From positions 406,323 to 470,322 of the forward strand of contig NZ_JH376422.1 of NCBI RefSeq assembly GCF_000233455.1: a stretch of 64,000 nt of DNA. Direction: 5' to 3'. The stretch is from [Clostridium] citroniae WAL-17108. GTDB taxonomy: Bacteria > Bacillota > Clostridia > Lachnospirales > Lachnospiraceae. The notes under the pieces are model-generated. The model did not search any database. It had not been told where the DNA came from and saw nothing but the letters and a program-made list of their open reading frames with translations. Below are positions 8,502 to 16,763 of this stretch, in pieces (the stretch's first letter is position 1; every line of letters begins with the position of its first letter). The translations under genes were made by a program, and so were the position numbers.

Positions 8502-9787
8502 CTGAACCGTATCCCGGTCTCTTCCCTCCAGGCTTTAAGGCGTCCGGCCAGCTCATTTTTTATGGTAGCATAATCCGGATGGGAATTCAAGTTCTCCATC
8601 TCATTGGGATCAAAGAGCAGGTCATAGAGCTGCTCCCCTGCTTTCTGCCGATTCATGATGCCCCCTTCCACCAGGGCCTGCTTGATCACGGACTCGTCAC
8701 AGTTGGCCAGATTATACTGTTTCCAGTCATTGTCATAATACTCAATATACTTGTACCGGTCTGTGCGGATACAGCGCTGTGGCTCGTAGGACGCATGGAA
8801 ATTCACTTCCGCAAACACCTCATCCCGCACCCGTACCCCCGGGTCCTTAAACACGGCTGAGAAGTCCCTGCCCTGGGCATATCCGGGCACAGGCAGGCCG
8901 CACAGGCTGCACAGTGTAGGCAGCAGATCGATCTGGGACAGCAGGCCGTCATAAACGCGGCCCATAGACTGTGGGAATCCGGGCACCCGCATGATAAAGG
9001 AAACCGCCATTCCCGCGTCCTTCAGCCCGCATTTGGAATAGGGGTTGGGGAGGCCGTGATCCGTTGTATAGATAATGATTGTTTGATCGTAAAGCCCGCT
9101 CTCTTTTAAGCCCTGCATCACACGGCCGAAACAACGGTCATAGGAGGCCAGTGACTTATGAAGCCTGGCCGTGTCCTCTCGGGTGCTTTGGTTATTCATT
9201 ACATTTCCAGGAACCGCTATGTAATTGGGATCATACTGTTTCCGGTCCTCATCCGACAGTTCCGGGTAGATCCTGTGGGTGGCATGGGTTCCGTAAGAGA
9301 GGAAAAAGGGCCGGCTTCCATCATAGGAATCCAGAAATCCCCTTACCCTTTCTGCATTCCTCCAGTCCCATTCCAGCAGATCCGTATCATTTGCCACAAA
9401 GGTATCTTCCACTGATAGATTCGTATCATACCCCAGATCACGGCTTGCCCTCTCCGCCCGCCAAAGGGGTCTCCAGAAATCCCTCTCATGCTGTACCCCC
9501 GCCAGTATGGAATGATAGCCGTGTTCATGCAGATAGGATGCCATATGGTGTTTTTTCTCAGTAATGTCATGCCCCCTCTGGGACAGGCCGTTCAGTCCGT
9601 TGCAGTGGGAATACTGGGATGTCATCATAGCCCCCCGGCTGGGTGAGCAGGTGGGGCTGGCACAAAACATAGCCTCAAATACCATTGCATCCTTTGCAAA
9701 CTCCATCAGGTGTCCGGTGGGAACATGAAACCCATAGGGGCTGATGTATTTTCCCGTATCATGGGTGTGCATAAGCAATATGTTCAT
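8498..9787 (-). CDS. Sulfatase (formylglycine type), cytoplasmic
   Basis: The 429-residue alkaline-phosphatase-fold enzyme starts MNILLMHTHDTGKY (first metal ligands) and has CSPSRGAMMTSQ at residues 47-58, the C-x-P-S-R sulfatase signature whose cysteine is converted to formylglycine. Later IIIYTTDHGLPN supplies metal and sulfate ligands. There is no signal peptide, so it should act on an imported substrate. It follows the PTS transporter by four bases, which suggests desulfation of a sulfated sugar taken up as a phosphate. Start at 9787 chosen over an upstream frame that lacks the motif and overlaps the transporter. The maturation enzyme anSME is not in the window. Confidence 0.88.
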   Translation of the reverse strand: MNILLMHTHDTGKYISPYGFHVPTGHLMEFAKDAMVFEAMFCASPTCSPSRGAMMTSQYSHCNGLNGLSQRGHDITEKKHHMASYLHEHGYHSILAGVQHERDFWRPLWRAERASRDLGYDTNLSVEDTFVANDTDLLEWDWRNAERVRGFLDSYDGSRPFFLSYGTHATHRIYPELSDEDRKQYDPNYIAVPGNVMNNQSTREDTARLHKSLASYDRCFGRVMQGLKESGLYDQTIIIYTTDHGLPNPYSKCGLKDAGMAVSFIMRVPGFPQSMGRVYDGLLSQIDLLPTLCSLCGLPVPGYAQGRDFSAVFKDPGVRVRDEVFAEVNFHASYEPQRCIRTDRYKYIEYYDNDWKQYNLANCDESVIKQALVEGGIMNRQKAGEQLYDLLFDPNEMENLNSHPDYATIKNELAGRLKAWREETGIRFR

Positions 9788-9791
9788 TTCC

Positions 9792-11168
9792 CTAGATTCC
9801 TTTCTTCTTAATATAAACCGCGGTGAGGACAAATGAGATGCCGGCTGATATGAGGCAGACCAGGGTATACTCCACTGCACCGCCGTTGAGGAACAGCAGG
9901 TAACCGGGGATCGCCGAAACTCCCATACCGGTGGCGCTCAGATGCATCAAAGCCGAAAACAGGCCGCCGAATGCGCTTCCGATACAGCCCAGCACAAAGG
10001 TCACGCTGTAGGGCAGGGTAATTCCAAAGATTGCCGGTTCCGTGATCCCAAACCATGCCGCAATGCTGCTGGAGCCTGCCAGGGCCTTTAACTTTTTGTC
10101 TTTGGCAAAGCAGAAAAACGAAGTCACCACCCCTGCCTGGCCCACCACTGCAGCCGTCCTTATGGGCATGTACATATTGGTGCCCATTTCCTCCAGGAAA
10201 TTGATGTCAATGACCCACAAGCCATGGTGTATTCCTAAAATAACAAGGATCTGCTGAAGGCCCCCGATGATAAATCCGCCGATTCCAAAGGGGAGCTGGA
10301 CCAGCATCCGGAACGCGCTCACCACTCCTGCCTCGACCACATGGATCACAGGACCCACACCAAACAGAATAACAAACAGGGAGATCCCCAGGGTAAGGAT
10401 GGGGGTAAGGATGATATCAAACACATTGGGCACAAATCTACGGCACATATTCTCAATCTTTGCAGTGAGCCATCCGCCTACAATGGCGACCAGCACAGAA
10501 CCCTGGAATCCGGTGAGCTTAAACGTAATCCCCAGCAGCTGGATCAGCATGGGTTCTGCATTTCCCTTGCCAACCGCTCCCGCTGCCGGAAGGGTGCTGC
10601 TGATCACCATCAGGCCCAATACAAACCCAAGTATGGGCGACCCGCCGAACTTCTTTGCCGCGGAATAACAGATCAGTGCCGGAAGAAAGGAAAAACCCGT
10701 GTCAATGAGGATTGCCATGATGTTGTACCAGTTGGAATCCGTGGCCATCAGTCCGCTTCCTGTCAAAAATGACCTCACGCCCATCAGAATCCCGCTGGCA
10801 ACGATCACTGGGATCACTGGGAGAAAGATATCGCCGAACATTCTTGATATCCTCTGGATCCCATTGCCTCCCTTTGCTTCGATCTGCGCTCCATTGCCCG
10901 TGCCATCCCCCGCGCCCTCTCCGGCCAGAGCCGTAAATTCCTTATAAACCTTATTTACGATCCCTGTTCCCAGTATGATCTGGAACTGTCCTCCGCTCTC
11001 GATCATCCCCTTTACAAGAGGAAGGTCTTTTAACTCTGCTTCCCGCACCTTTTTTGGATCCCTTAATACAAGCCGCAGCCTGGTTGCACAGTGAGCTGCC
11101 TGCATCACATTCTCAACACCGCCTGTATACAGGAGGATCTTTTCAGCCGTTTCTCTATCATCCGCCAT
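9792..11168 (-). CDS. PTS transporter EIIBC, glucose/sucrose superfamily
   Basis: The 458-residue protein has an N-terminal EIIB domain with the phosphocysteine motif HCATRLRL (Cys27) and a C-terminal EIIC membrane domain from about residue 105, beginning PVIPVIVASGILMGVR. There is no EIIA domain, so it must borrow one. It should import and phosphorylate a sugar; the linked sulfatases suggest a sulfated mono- or disaccharide such as one from mucin or glycosaminoglycans, which is inference. It heads the PTS-sulfatase-SIS operon, with a good promoter upstream and AAGGGG before the ATG. Confidence 0.9.
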   Translation of the reverse strand: MADDRETAEKILLYTGGVENVMQAAHCATRLRLVLRDPKKVREAELKDLPLVKGMIESGGQFQIILGTGIVNKVYKEFTALAGEGAGDGTGNGAQIEAKGGNGIQRISRMFGDIFLPVIPVIVASGILMGVRSFLTGSGLMATDSNWYNIMAILIDTGFSFLPALICYSAAKKFGGSPILGFVLGLMVISSTLPAAGAVGKGNAEPMLIQLLGITFKLTGFQGSVLVAIVGGWLTAKIENMCRRFVPNVFDIILTPILTLGISLFVILFGVGPVIHVVEAGVVSAFRMLVQLPFGIGGFIIGGLQQILVILGIHHGLWVIDINFLEEMGTNMYMPIRTAAVVGQAGVVTSFFCFAKDKKLKALAGSSSIAAWFGITEPAIFGITLPYSVTFVLGCIGSAFGGLFSALMHLSATGMGVSAIPGYLLFLNGGAVEYTLVCLISAGISFVLTAVYIKKKGI

Positions 11169-11217
11169 AATAAGCCCCTTTTCTACATATTATTACCAGC
11201 GCGCTTTGGTTGTCTCC

Positions 11218-11246
11218 ATTATATAGTGACCGTGGTTTAAATACAA
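11218..11246 (-). promoter_or_regulatory. Promoter of the PTS-sulfatase-SIS operon
   Basis: On minus TTGTAT (11241-11246), 17 bases and a perfect TATAAT (11218-11223) lie 50 bases upstream of the transporter. The untranslated leader contains a near palindrome, CCAAAGCGCGCTGG, a possible operator. The ATACGTATGC operators of the neighbouring LacI gene are not seen here. Confidence 0.6.
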
Positions 11247-11293
11247 TCATCCCGGGGCCTTGTGGTATTTATTCCGGAAAACAGGTATTTATT

Positions 11294-12766
11294 TCAGCGG
11301 GAGTGCCTTCCCTGCAGCCCCAGCCTCTTATACTGTTCCTCAGGAGCCTCCGACTCCCTCATCAGCCGGATCATGGCTTCCTTCATGCGCTCCTCCACCG
11401 CCTTATCCTTTATGGGATGGTTCTGTCCCGGGTCCTCCTTCAGGTCAAACAAAAGGTCCCCGTACTTCATGTGGCGGTCATACCAGTAGGAAGAATTATC
11501 CGGTGAGGCGGATGTCTCTGCCGGTATTTTCATCAGTGGCACACCCTTTGTAAACTCAAAGGAATCACACAGCTCCCGCTCCGCCTTTTTCAGTTCCTCC
11601 ACTGAAAAAGGGGTGAAAATATGGGTGGGCATTATGGTGTAATTGTACAGAGTCTCCTCCCTTCCCGAGCGCATGTACACATAGTCTCCGTCCGTTATAT
11701 TCACATGCTTTCCAAACCCGCCGAACAGCGCGTACTCACGGCCCACAGCCCCCTGGCGCAAAACCGGAAGCAGGGATCTTCCCTGCATCTGCTCCGGTAT
11801 GCCAATGTGAAAAAAGTCGCAGAGCGTTGGCGCAATGTCAATGGTCTGTGACAGCGCCTGGTTCCTGACATTCTTTCCCCCTGACACGGGATCCCAGATA
11901 AAAAAGGGAAGATGGGTGATCTCCTCGTACAGGGGCATATAATTCTTAGCATAATAACCATGCTCTCCCAGAAGAAAGCCATGATCCGTGTTCACGATCA
12001 GCATCGTATCCTTCCACATGTTGTGTTCATCCATAAAATCAAGAAGTTTTCCAAGATAGGTGTCGCAAAAAGTGAGCAGCGCACAGTAATTCAGCCTGAC
12101 GCTCTCCAGCGTTTCCTCATCCGTAACCGGTTCATAAGGAGGCCAGTCAAAGGAAAGATCTTTGTCACTGTACATCTTCTTATAGGATTCCGGCACGTAA
12201 AACGGCTCATGGGGGTCAAAATACTCCACATGCAGGCACCAGTTGTCCTGTTCCACATTCTTTTCCAGAAACTCCATGGCAGAGCGGAAAACCCTGACAT
12301 GAGGAAAATCCTCCTCATCCTTTATGTATTCCCGGTTCACATACTCCTGCCGCTTCAGATCCTGAAAATCCGTGTAGCCGCAGACATCCCCTTTCCACAG
12401 GTCCCCTTCCTGCCCTCTCACAAACTCATAGGTTGAGAACTTTGTATGATATGTCAGCCCTCCTTCCTGCCAGTAATGGGCATGGTCCGAGATAAAATGC
12501 GTGTAAATTCCATTCTTTCCCAAAAGTTCATACACAGAATTGTCATAGGGTTCCATCGGCCCCCAGCTTCTGTGGAGAAAATTATACCGCCCCGTGTGCA
12601 TCTCCCTTCTGGCAGGCATACACGGCAGGCTTCCCGCGTAAAAACAGTCAAAGGCGGCTGTCCGCTCCTGAAGGCGCCGGAAATTCTCCGTGATGGTAAA
12701 GTCACAGCCATACGGGGACAGCAGGTGACGGTTCAGTGAGTCATACATAATGTTGATTACTTTCAT
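11294..12766 (-). CDS. Sulfatase (formylglycine type), cytoplasmic
   Basis: This 490-residue sulfatase begins MKVINIMYDSLNRHLLSPYG and has the formylglycine motif CMPARREMHTGR at 49-60, matching C-x-P-x-R with the T-G following. TMLIVNTDHGFLLGEHGYYAK is the second metal-site block. No signal peptide is present. The ATG at 12766 has AAAGGAGAG upstream; the frame before it reads through that site. A LacI-type operator sits right upstream, so the gene is probably derepressed by the substrate of the adjacent LacI regulator. It is divergent in sequence from the sulfatase at 8498 and likely handles a different linkage of the same glycan. Confidence 0.88.
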   Translation of the reverse strand: MKVINIMYDSLNRHLLSPYGCDFTITENFRRLQERTAAFDCFYAGSLPCMPARREMHTGRYNFLHRSWGPMEPYDNSVYELLGKNGIYTHFISDHAHYWQEGGLTYHTKFSTYEFVRGQEGDLWKGDVCGYTDFQDLKRQEYVNREYIKDEEDFPHVRVFRSAMEFLEKNVEQDNWCLHVEYFDPHEPFYVPESYKKMYSDKDLSFDWPPYEPVTDEETLESVRLNYCALLTFCDTYLGKLLDFMDEHNMWKDTMLIVNTDHGFLLGEHGYYAKNYMPLYEEITHLPFFIWDPVSGGKNVRNQALSQTIDIAPTLCDFFHIGIPEQMQGRSLLPVLRQGAVGREYALFGGFGKHVNITDGDYVYMRSGREETLYNYTIMPTHIFTPFSVEELKKAERELCDSFEFTKGVPLMKIPAETSASPDNSSYWYDRHMKYGDLLFDLKEDPGQNHPIKDKAVEERMKEAMIRLMRESEAPEEQYKRLGLQGRHSR

Positions 12767-12781
12767 TTGTTTCTCTCCTTT

Positions 12782-12793
12782 GCATACGTATTC
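12782..12793. promoter_or_regulatory. LacI-family operator in front of the second sulfatase
   Basis: The site GCATACGTATTC on plus shares 13 bases, ATACGTATGCAAA when read on minus, with the operator at 13937. It lies just before the sulfatase ribosome site, where a bound repressor would block transcription. Confidence 0.6.
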
Positions 12794-12842
12794 ATAAAAA
12801 TGTAAAATAAAATGGCTATGCAAACATAGTCCATTTCATTCC

Positions 12843-13853
12843 TTAAACCGGACCGCTGGATTCCCTGATAATCAGCTGGGGCAGGATCTTTGGACGGATC
12901 CCTTCCCCCTCTTCCCCTCTGAGTTTTGCATACAAAAGCCGGCAGCATTGTTCCGCGATCTCCTGCCCCGGCATGCTAACAGTTGTAAGGCGGGGACGGA
13001 ACCAGGCGCCTATCTTTAAGCCGTCAAACCCTGTCACGCTGATCTGATCCGGGATCCTGATCTGAAGCTCCTTTAATGCCTCCATGACTCCCAGGGCCAT
13101 GGCGTCATTGTACGCGCAGACAGCCGTATAATCCCTGAACATATCCTTATGCTCCATCACGGCCCGGTATCCTGACTCAAATGTAAGGTCTCCGTGGAGA
13201 AACTGTTTGGGTTCCAGGATCACGCCGTACTTTTTCAGTCCGTCCCGGATTCCCTGTTCCCTGAGTCTGATGGCCCCCATCTTCTCCATGGCGGACACAC
13301 ACAGGATCCGCTTGTGTCCGCACCGGCCCAGATACTCCCCCAGCACCTCACCGCCATGGTGGTGGTCCACAGCCACGGTGCTCCTCTCCTCAGCCCCCGC
13401 CTGTTCCGGATTATAACGGATAATGGGGACCGGGTGGCCTGTCTCATACCACCTGTCCTGGGAAATGCTGGACTCGATCACGATCAGCCCGTCCACCTTC
13501 CGGTTGCGGATCACCCGCTCAACGCCTGATATCTTATCCTCCGGTTCATGACCGCCCAAGGCCAGCAGGTCATATCCGTGGGCCTGCAGATGGTTGCGGA
13601 TACAGTTAAAAAGGTTCCCTATATAGATATTGGAATCAAAATCAATAAAATGGTCCGGAAAGACAACGCCGATCGTCCCGGTGCTGTTGGTCTTAAGACT
13701 TTTTGCATTGCTGTTGATCTCATAACCGTACTCTTTGGCCACGGCACGGATCCGCTCCGCCGTCTCCCCTTTTACAAGACTGCTCCCATTCAGGCTTCTG
13801 GAAACCGTTGACTGGGACACGCCCAGAAGTTTTGCTAATTCCTTTGAGGTCAT
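12843..13853 (-). CDS. LacI-family transcriptional repressor
   Basis: The 336-residue protein starts MTSKELAKLLGVSQSTVSRS, a canonical LacI helix-turn-helix and hinge, and continues with a periplasmic-binding-like effector domain (TGTIGVVFPDHF at about residue 60, VTGFDGLKIG near 265). The start at 13853 has GGAGGGAAGG upstream; a longer frame to 13940 adds unrelated residues and would cross the operator region. Two matching operators, one upstream of itself and one before the adjacent sulfatase gene, indicate autoregulation plus control of the sulfatase. The inducer is presumably a sugar from the same pathway. Confidence 0.9.
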   Translation of the reverse strand: MTSKELAKLLGVSQSTVSRSLNGSSLVKGETAERIRAVAKEYGYEINSNAKSLKTNSTGTIGVVFPDHFIDFDSNIYIGNLFNCIRNHLQAHGYDLLALGGHEPEDKISGVERVIRNRKVDGLIVIESSISQDRWYETGHPVPIIRYNPEQAGAEERSTVAVDHHHGGEVLGEYLGRCGHKRILCVSAMEKMGAIRLREQGIRDGLKKYGVILEPKQFLHGDLTFESGYRAVMEHKDMFRDYTAVCAYNDAMALGVMEALKELQIRIPDQISVTGFDGLKIGAWFRPRLTTVSMPGQEIAEQCCRLLYAKLRGEEGEGIRPKILPQLIIRESSGPV

Positions 13854-13936
13854 CTCATCCTTCCCTCCAATCCCGGGCATGGCCTGCGCCACGCAGGCCG
13901 GCCGGGATGAACTAAATCCATCCGCCCCTCTTTTTT

Positions 13937-13948
13937 GCATACGTATGC
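13937..13948. promoter_or_regulatory. LacI-family operator upstream of the LacI gene
   Basis: GCATACGTATGC is a perfect 12-base palindrome with a central CG, the classic form of LacI-family operators. It is flanked by T-runs on both sides. It matches the site at 12782. Confidence 0.7.
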
Positions 13949-14037
13949 TTTTTTATTTATACTACACCGGGACAGCGGATTTGTCAATCCTCTGTCCCGT
14001 TAAACATATATATTCCATATGCCAGGCCCTCATGCCC

Positions 14038-15498
14038 TTACATCAGCCCCTGAACCTTAACGCTTCTCACTTTCCTAACCTTGCCTTTTAAGGTTTTATC
14101 CTTAAGCGCATCTAAAACCATTTCCCCCTTTTGGTTCAAAATCTCCACATAGCTCAAACTGTCCCTTATATCTATGATTCCTATGTCCGTCACATCCACG
14201 CCATCGATGGTGCAGATTGTGGCCACAATATCATTGGCTCTGATCTTTGATTTCCGTCCTCCGCCAATGGCCAGCCTCATTATATCCTTATTAAACCCAT
14301 TTCCATCCTGGTCCTTTAACCTGGTTTTCACGCGTTGGCTTTCCCAGAATGCTTTTTCCCTGTCATGTTCCGGAACCGGCGCTTCCTCCACGTAAAACGT
14401 CCGGCCCATGTACTCCTCCACCATCTTAAGCATCCGCCTGTCATCTTCGCAGACCAGGCTCACAGCAGTTCCCGTCTTTCCATTTCTGCCCGTGCGTCCG
14501 ATCCGGTGGACATAGGTTTCTCTCCCAGTTGGGAAATCATAATTGATCACATGGGTGATATCCTTAAAATCAATGCCTCTTGCAGCCACATCCGTTGCGA
14601 TCAGGAATCTGAATCCGCCTCTGCGAAAGGCATTGACGGTTTTCAGCCGCTCCTTCTGCTCCATTTCCCCGTGAAGCATTCCGCAGAAGATCCGGTTCCT
14701 TCTCAGCTTCTGGAACAATACGTTCACCATCTCCCTGGTCCCGCAAAAAATAATGGCATTATCGGGATTTTCCAGCTTTAGGACTTTGATAAAGGTATCA
14801 TACTTATCCTCGGATGCTGTTTCATAAAACAACTGCCTGATGGCAGCCTCCTCCTCCGGCTGTGCATCACATGTCACGGTAACTGCATCCTGAACAAAAC
14901 CATCTGTCAATTGGCAGACCTCAGGCTTTAATGTGGCGGAGAACAGGGAAATCCCCGCATCCTGCGGAAGCTTTGAAAGAATTTCCTTTACCTCGTCCGC
15001 AAATCCCATATCAAGCATCAGATCCGCCTCATCGATCACCACCCGGCTGACCTTGTTAAGCTTCAGGGTTTCCCTGCGGATATGGTCCATCAAACGTCCG
15101 GGGGTTCCCACAATCATGTGGGACTTCTGCTTCAGGGTACGGATCTGCTTGTCAATGGGAAATCCTCCGTAAACGGCCGCCACCTTCAGCCGTTTCAGCC
15201 GTCCGATCAAAAACAACTCATCCCGCACCTGTTCCGTCAATTCCCTGGTGGGTTCCAAGATCAGGACCTGGGGCAGATTCTCCTCCCAGACCGCGTGCTC
15301 ACAGACCGGGATTCCAAACGCCGCTGTTTTCCCGCTTCCCGTGGGCGCTTTTGCCAATACATTGTTTCCTGACAGCATAAGGGGGATAACGGACTGCTGG
15401 ATCCGGGTGGGGGTCCGGTAGCCCAGTACCTCCAGGGACTTGATGATATCGTCTGATAGTTTGTAGCTGTTGAAAAAATTATTTTCCTCTATGTTCAT
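14038..15498 (-). CDS. dbpA: DEAD-box RNA helicase DbpA
   Basis: The 486-residue protein has all DEAD-box motifs in order: Q-motif (GYRTPTRIQQSVIP), Walker A (APTGSGKTAAFG), PTRELTEQV, TPGRL, VIDEADLMLDMG, FSATL, ATDVAARGIDF and HRIGRTGRNG. The C-terminal 75 residues (VATICTIDGVDVTDIGIIDI) form the DbpA RNA-binding RRM that recognises hairpin 92 of 23S rRNA, so it should act in large-subunit ribosome assembly. Length is normal. It is a single-gene unit. Confidence 0.93.
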   Translation of the reverse strand: MNIEENNFFNSYKLSDDIIKSLEVLGYRTPTRIQQSVIPLMLSGNNVLAKAPTGSGKTAAFGIPVCEHAVWEENLPQVLILEPTRELTEQVRDELFLIGRLKRLKVAAVYGGFPIDKQIRTLKQKSHMIVGTPGRLMDHIRRETLKLNKVSRVVIDEADLMLDMGFADEVKEILSKLPQDAGISLFSATLKPEVCQLTDGFVQDAVTVTCDAQPEEEAAIRQLFYETASEDKYDTFIKVLKLENPDNAIIFCGTREMVNVLFQKLRRNRIFCGMLHGEMEQKERLKTVNAFRRGGFRFLIATDVAARGIDFKDITHVINYDFPTGRETYVHRIGRTGRNGKTGTAVSLVCEDDRRMLKMVEEYMGRTFYVEEAPVPEHDREKAFWESQRVKTRLKDQDGNGFNKDIMRLAIGGGRKSKIRANDIVATICTIDGVDVTDIGIIDIRDSLSYVEILNQKGEMVLDALKDKTLKGKVRKVRSVKVQGLM

Positions 15499-15583
15499 AT
15501 ATCCTCACAATTTTTCTTAGTCATTTATGGTGCGTGGACCATATTCCGCTGCTCTAATGTGCATTTAAATACAACGGGCCATA

Positions 15584-16672
15584 TTACATCACCAACTCAA
15601 AATCCTGACCGCACCGCTCCACACCATTGACAATCAGTGTAAGGGAATGGGTTCCCGGATAATGCCTCCTGGTACTTAGATCCGCAAAAGAATGTTTTTT
15701 CTCATAAAACTTTTTTTCATTATCATCCAGCAAAATTTCAGAGATCTGGAATATTTTCCTGTTTCTTCTCCCATTGGCCTTTACGTAATCAATTCCGTAT
15801 TCCAGTCTTACCTTTGCGGCCTCCTTAGCGGAAATGTAAAAGGAAAAAACAATATCCTCCCCTATTGAGACAGCGGACGGCGCCAGGCAAAAGTCTTCCA
15901 CTTCTATGGAATCAACATCGTGATATCCGAACATAGCCATCACATCCCGATTGCCCTTTTTTAACAATGTCCTGCATCCATGCTTTACGATCCAGTCCGT
16001 GTATTCGTTTTTGCCATACCAGTCCTTTGCAAGCTTTATGACCAGTTCCGGATGCGTCTTGGAAATATCATTCAGGTTATTGGCAACGCTCTTTCGTACA
16101 TACGGGGATGGATCGGCCTTCAGCTGCTCCAATATAGGCAGGATCGGTGTGGGATCCTTTTTATACTTATTCAATGCCTGCCCCCAGGGCAGCTGAGGCC
16201 GGCAGCCCTCACTGGCCAATCTGCGGACATGCTCATTTTCATGTTTGGACCAGGCATACATCTGTGCCATCATCCGCTCCTCATGGTGAATGATAAAAGG
16301 CCTTACTGCAAATTCAGAGGAGGAATAGGTGGTATATCTCTCCAGCGCAGCTATGGATAGATCCCAATTCTCCTCATCCTGTCCGTAGACCTCCACAAAA
16401 TCCGGAAATAAAATCCCAAACAATCCGGAAGGACAGTCCGCGATCACCTGGTCTAAAACAGCAAGGGCCTCCCTGTAATCTGCGGGCAGATATGTTCCCA
16501 GACTTATATTTATTTTTCTTACCCTGGCTTTTAGCTCCAGATCATCCCATGTCTCATCCATGGTTGATCTCACAAACTCCTCCGCCTGAAAGGCTGGGTA
16601 AACGGATCGAATCGCCGCTGCGATTTCATTAAGAGATTTTGGGTTGAACATGTTTTTTAATAAATCAGCCAT
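15584..16672 (-). CDS. AlkC/AlkD-superfamily DNA alkylation repair glycosylase
   Basis: The 362-residue protein is mostly alpha-helical HEAT-like repeats (about 1-255), with EHVRRLASEGCRPQLPWG and PSPYVRKSVANNLNDISK as recognisable AlkC/AlkD repeat blocks. A C-terminal beta-rich domain of about 100 residues follows (DSIEVEDFCLAPSAVSIGED), matching the Ig-like domain of AlkC. AlkC enzymes excise 3-methyladenine and related lesions without base flipping. The ATG at 16672 has AGGAG upstream; the longer frame to 16849 runs through a hairpin and into the next gene. Confidence 0.85.
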   Translation of the reverse strand: MADLLKNMFNPKSLNEIAAAIRSVYPAFQAEEFVRSTMDETWDDLELKARVRKINISLGTYLPADYREALAVLDQVIADCPSGLFGILFPDFVEVYGQDEENWDLSIAALERYTTYSSSEFAVRPFIIHHEERMMAQMYAWSKHENEHVRRLASEGCRPQLPWGQALNKYKKDPTPILPILEQLKADPSPYVRKSVANNLNDISKTHPELVIKLAKDWYGKNEYTDWIVKHGCRTLLKKGNRDVMAMFGYHDVDSIEVEDFCLAPSAVSIGEDIVFSFYISAKEAAKVRLEYGIDYVKANGRRNRKIFQISEILLDDNEKKFYEKKHSFADLSTRRHYPGTHSLTLIVNGVERCGQDFELVM

Positions 16673-16698
16673 GTGTTTTTTCTCCTGTTGTATTATAT

Positions 16699-16752
16699 GT
16701 ACTCTCGGAGTCTCCTCGGCACCCGTCTTTGCGGCTGAGATTCCGAGAGTAC
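16699..16752 (-). repeat. Hairpin-forming inverted repeat upstream of the AlkC-like gene
   Basis: Arms GTACTCTCGGAGTCTC and GAGATTCCGAGAGTAC pair over 16 bases with a single G-T wobble around a 22-base loop. It lies between the upstream gene stop and the AlkC-like ribosome site and has no T-run, so it may be a damage-response operator or mRNA structure more than a terminator. Confidence 0.5.
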
Positions 16753-16763
16753 ACTTATTTTTA

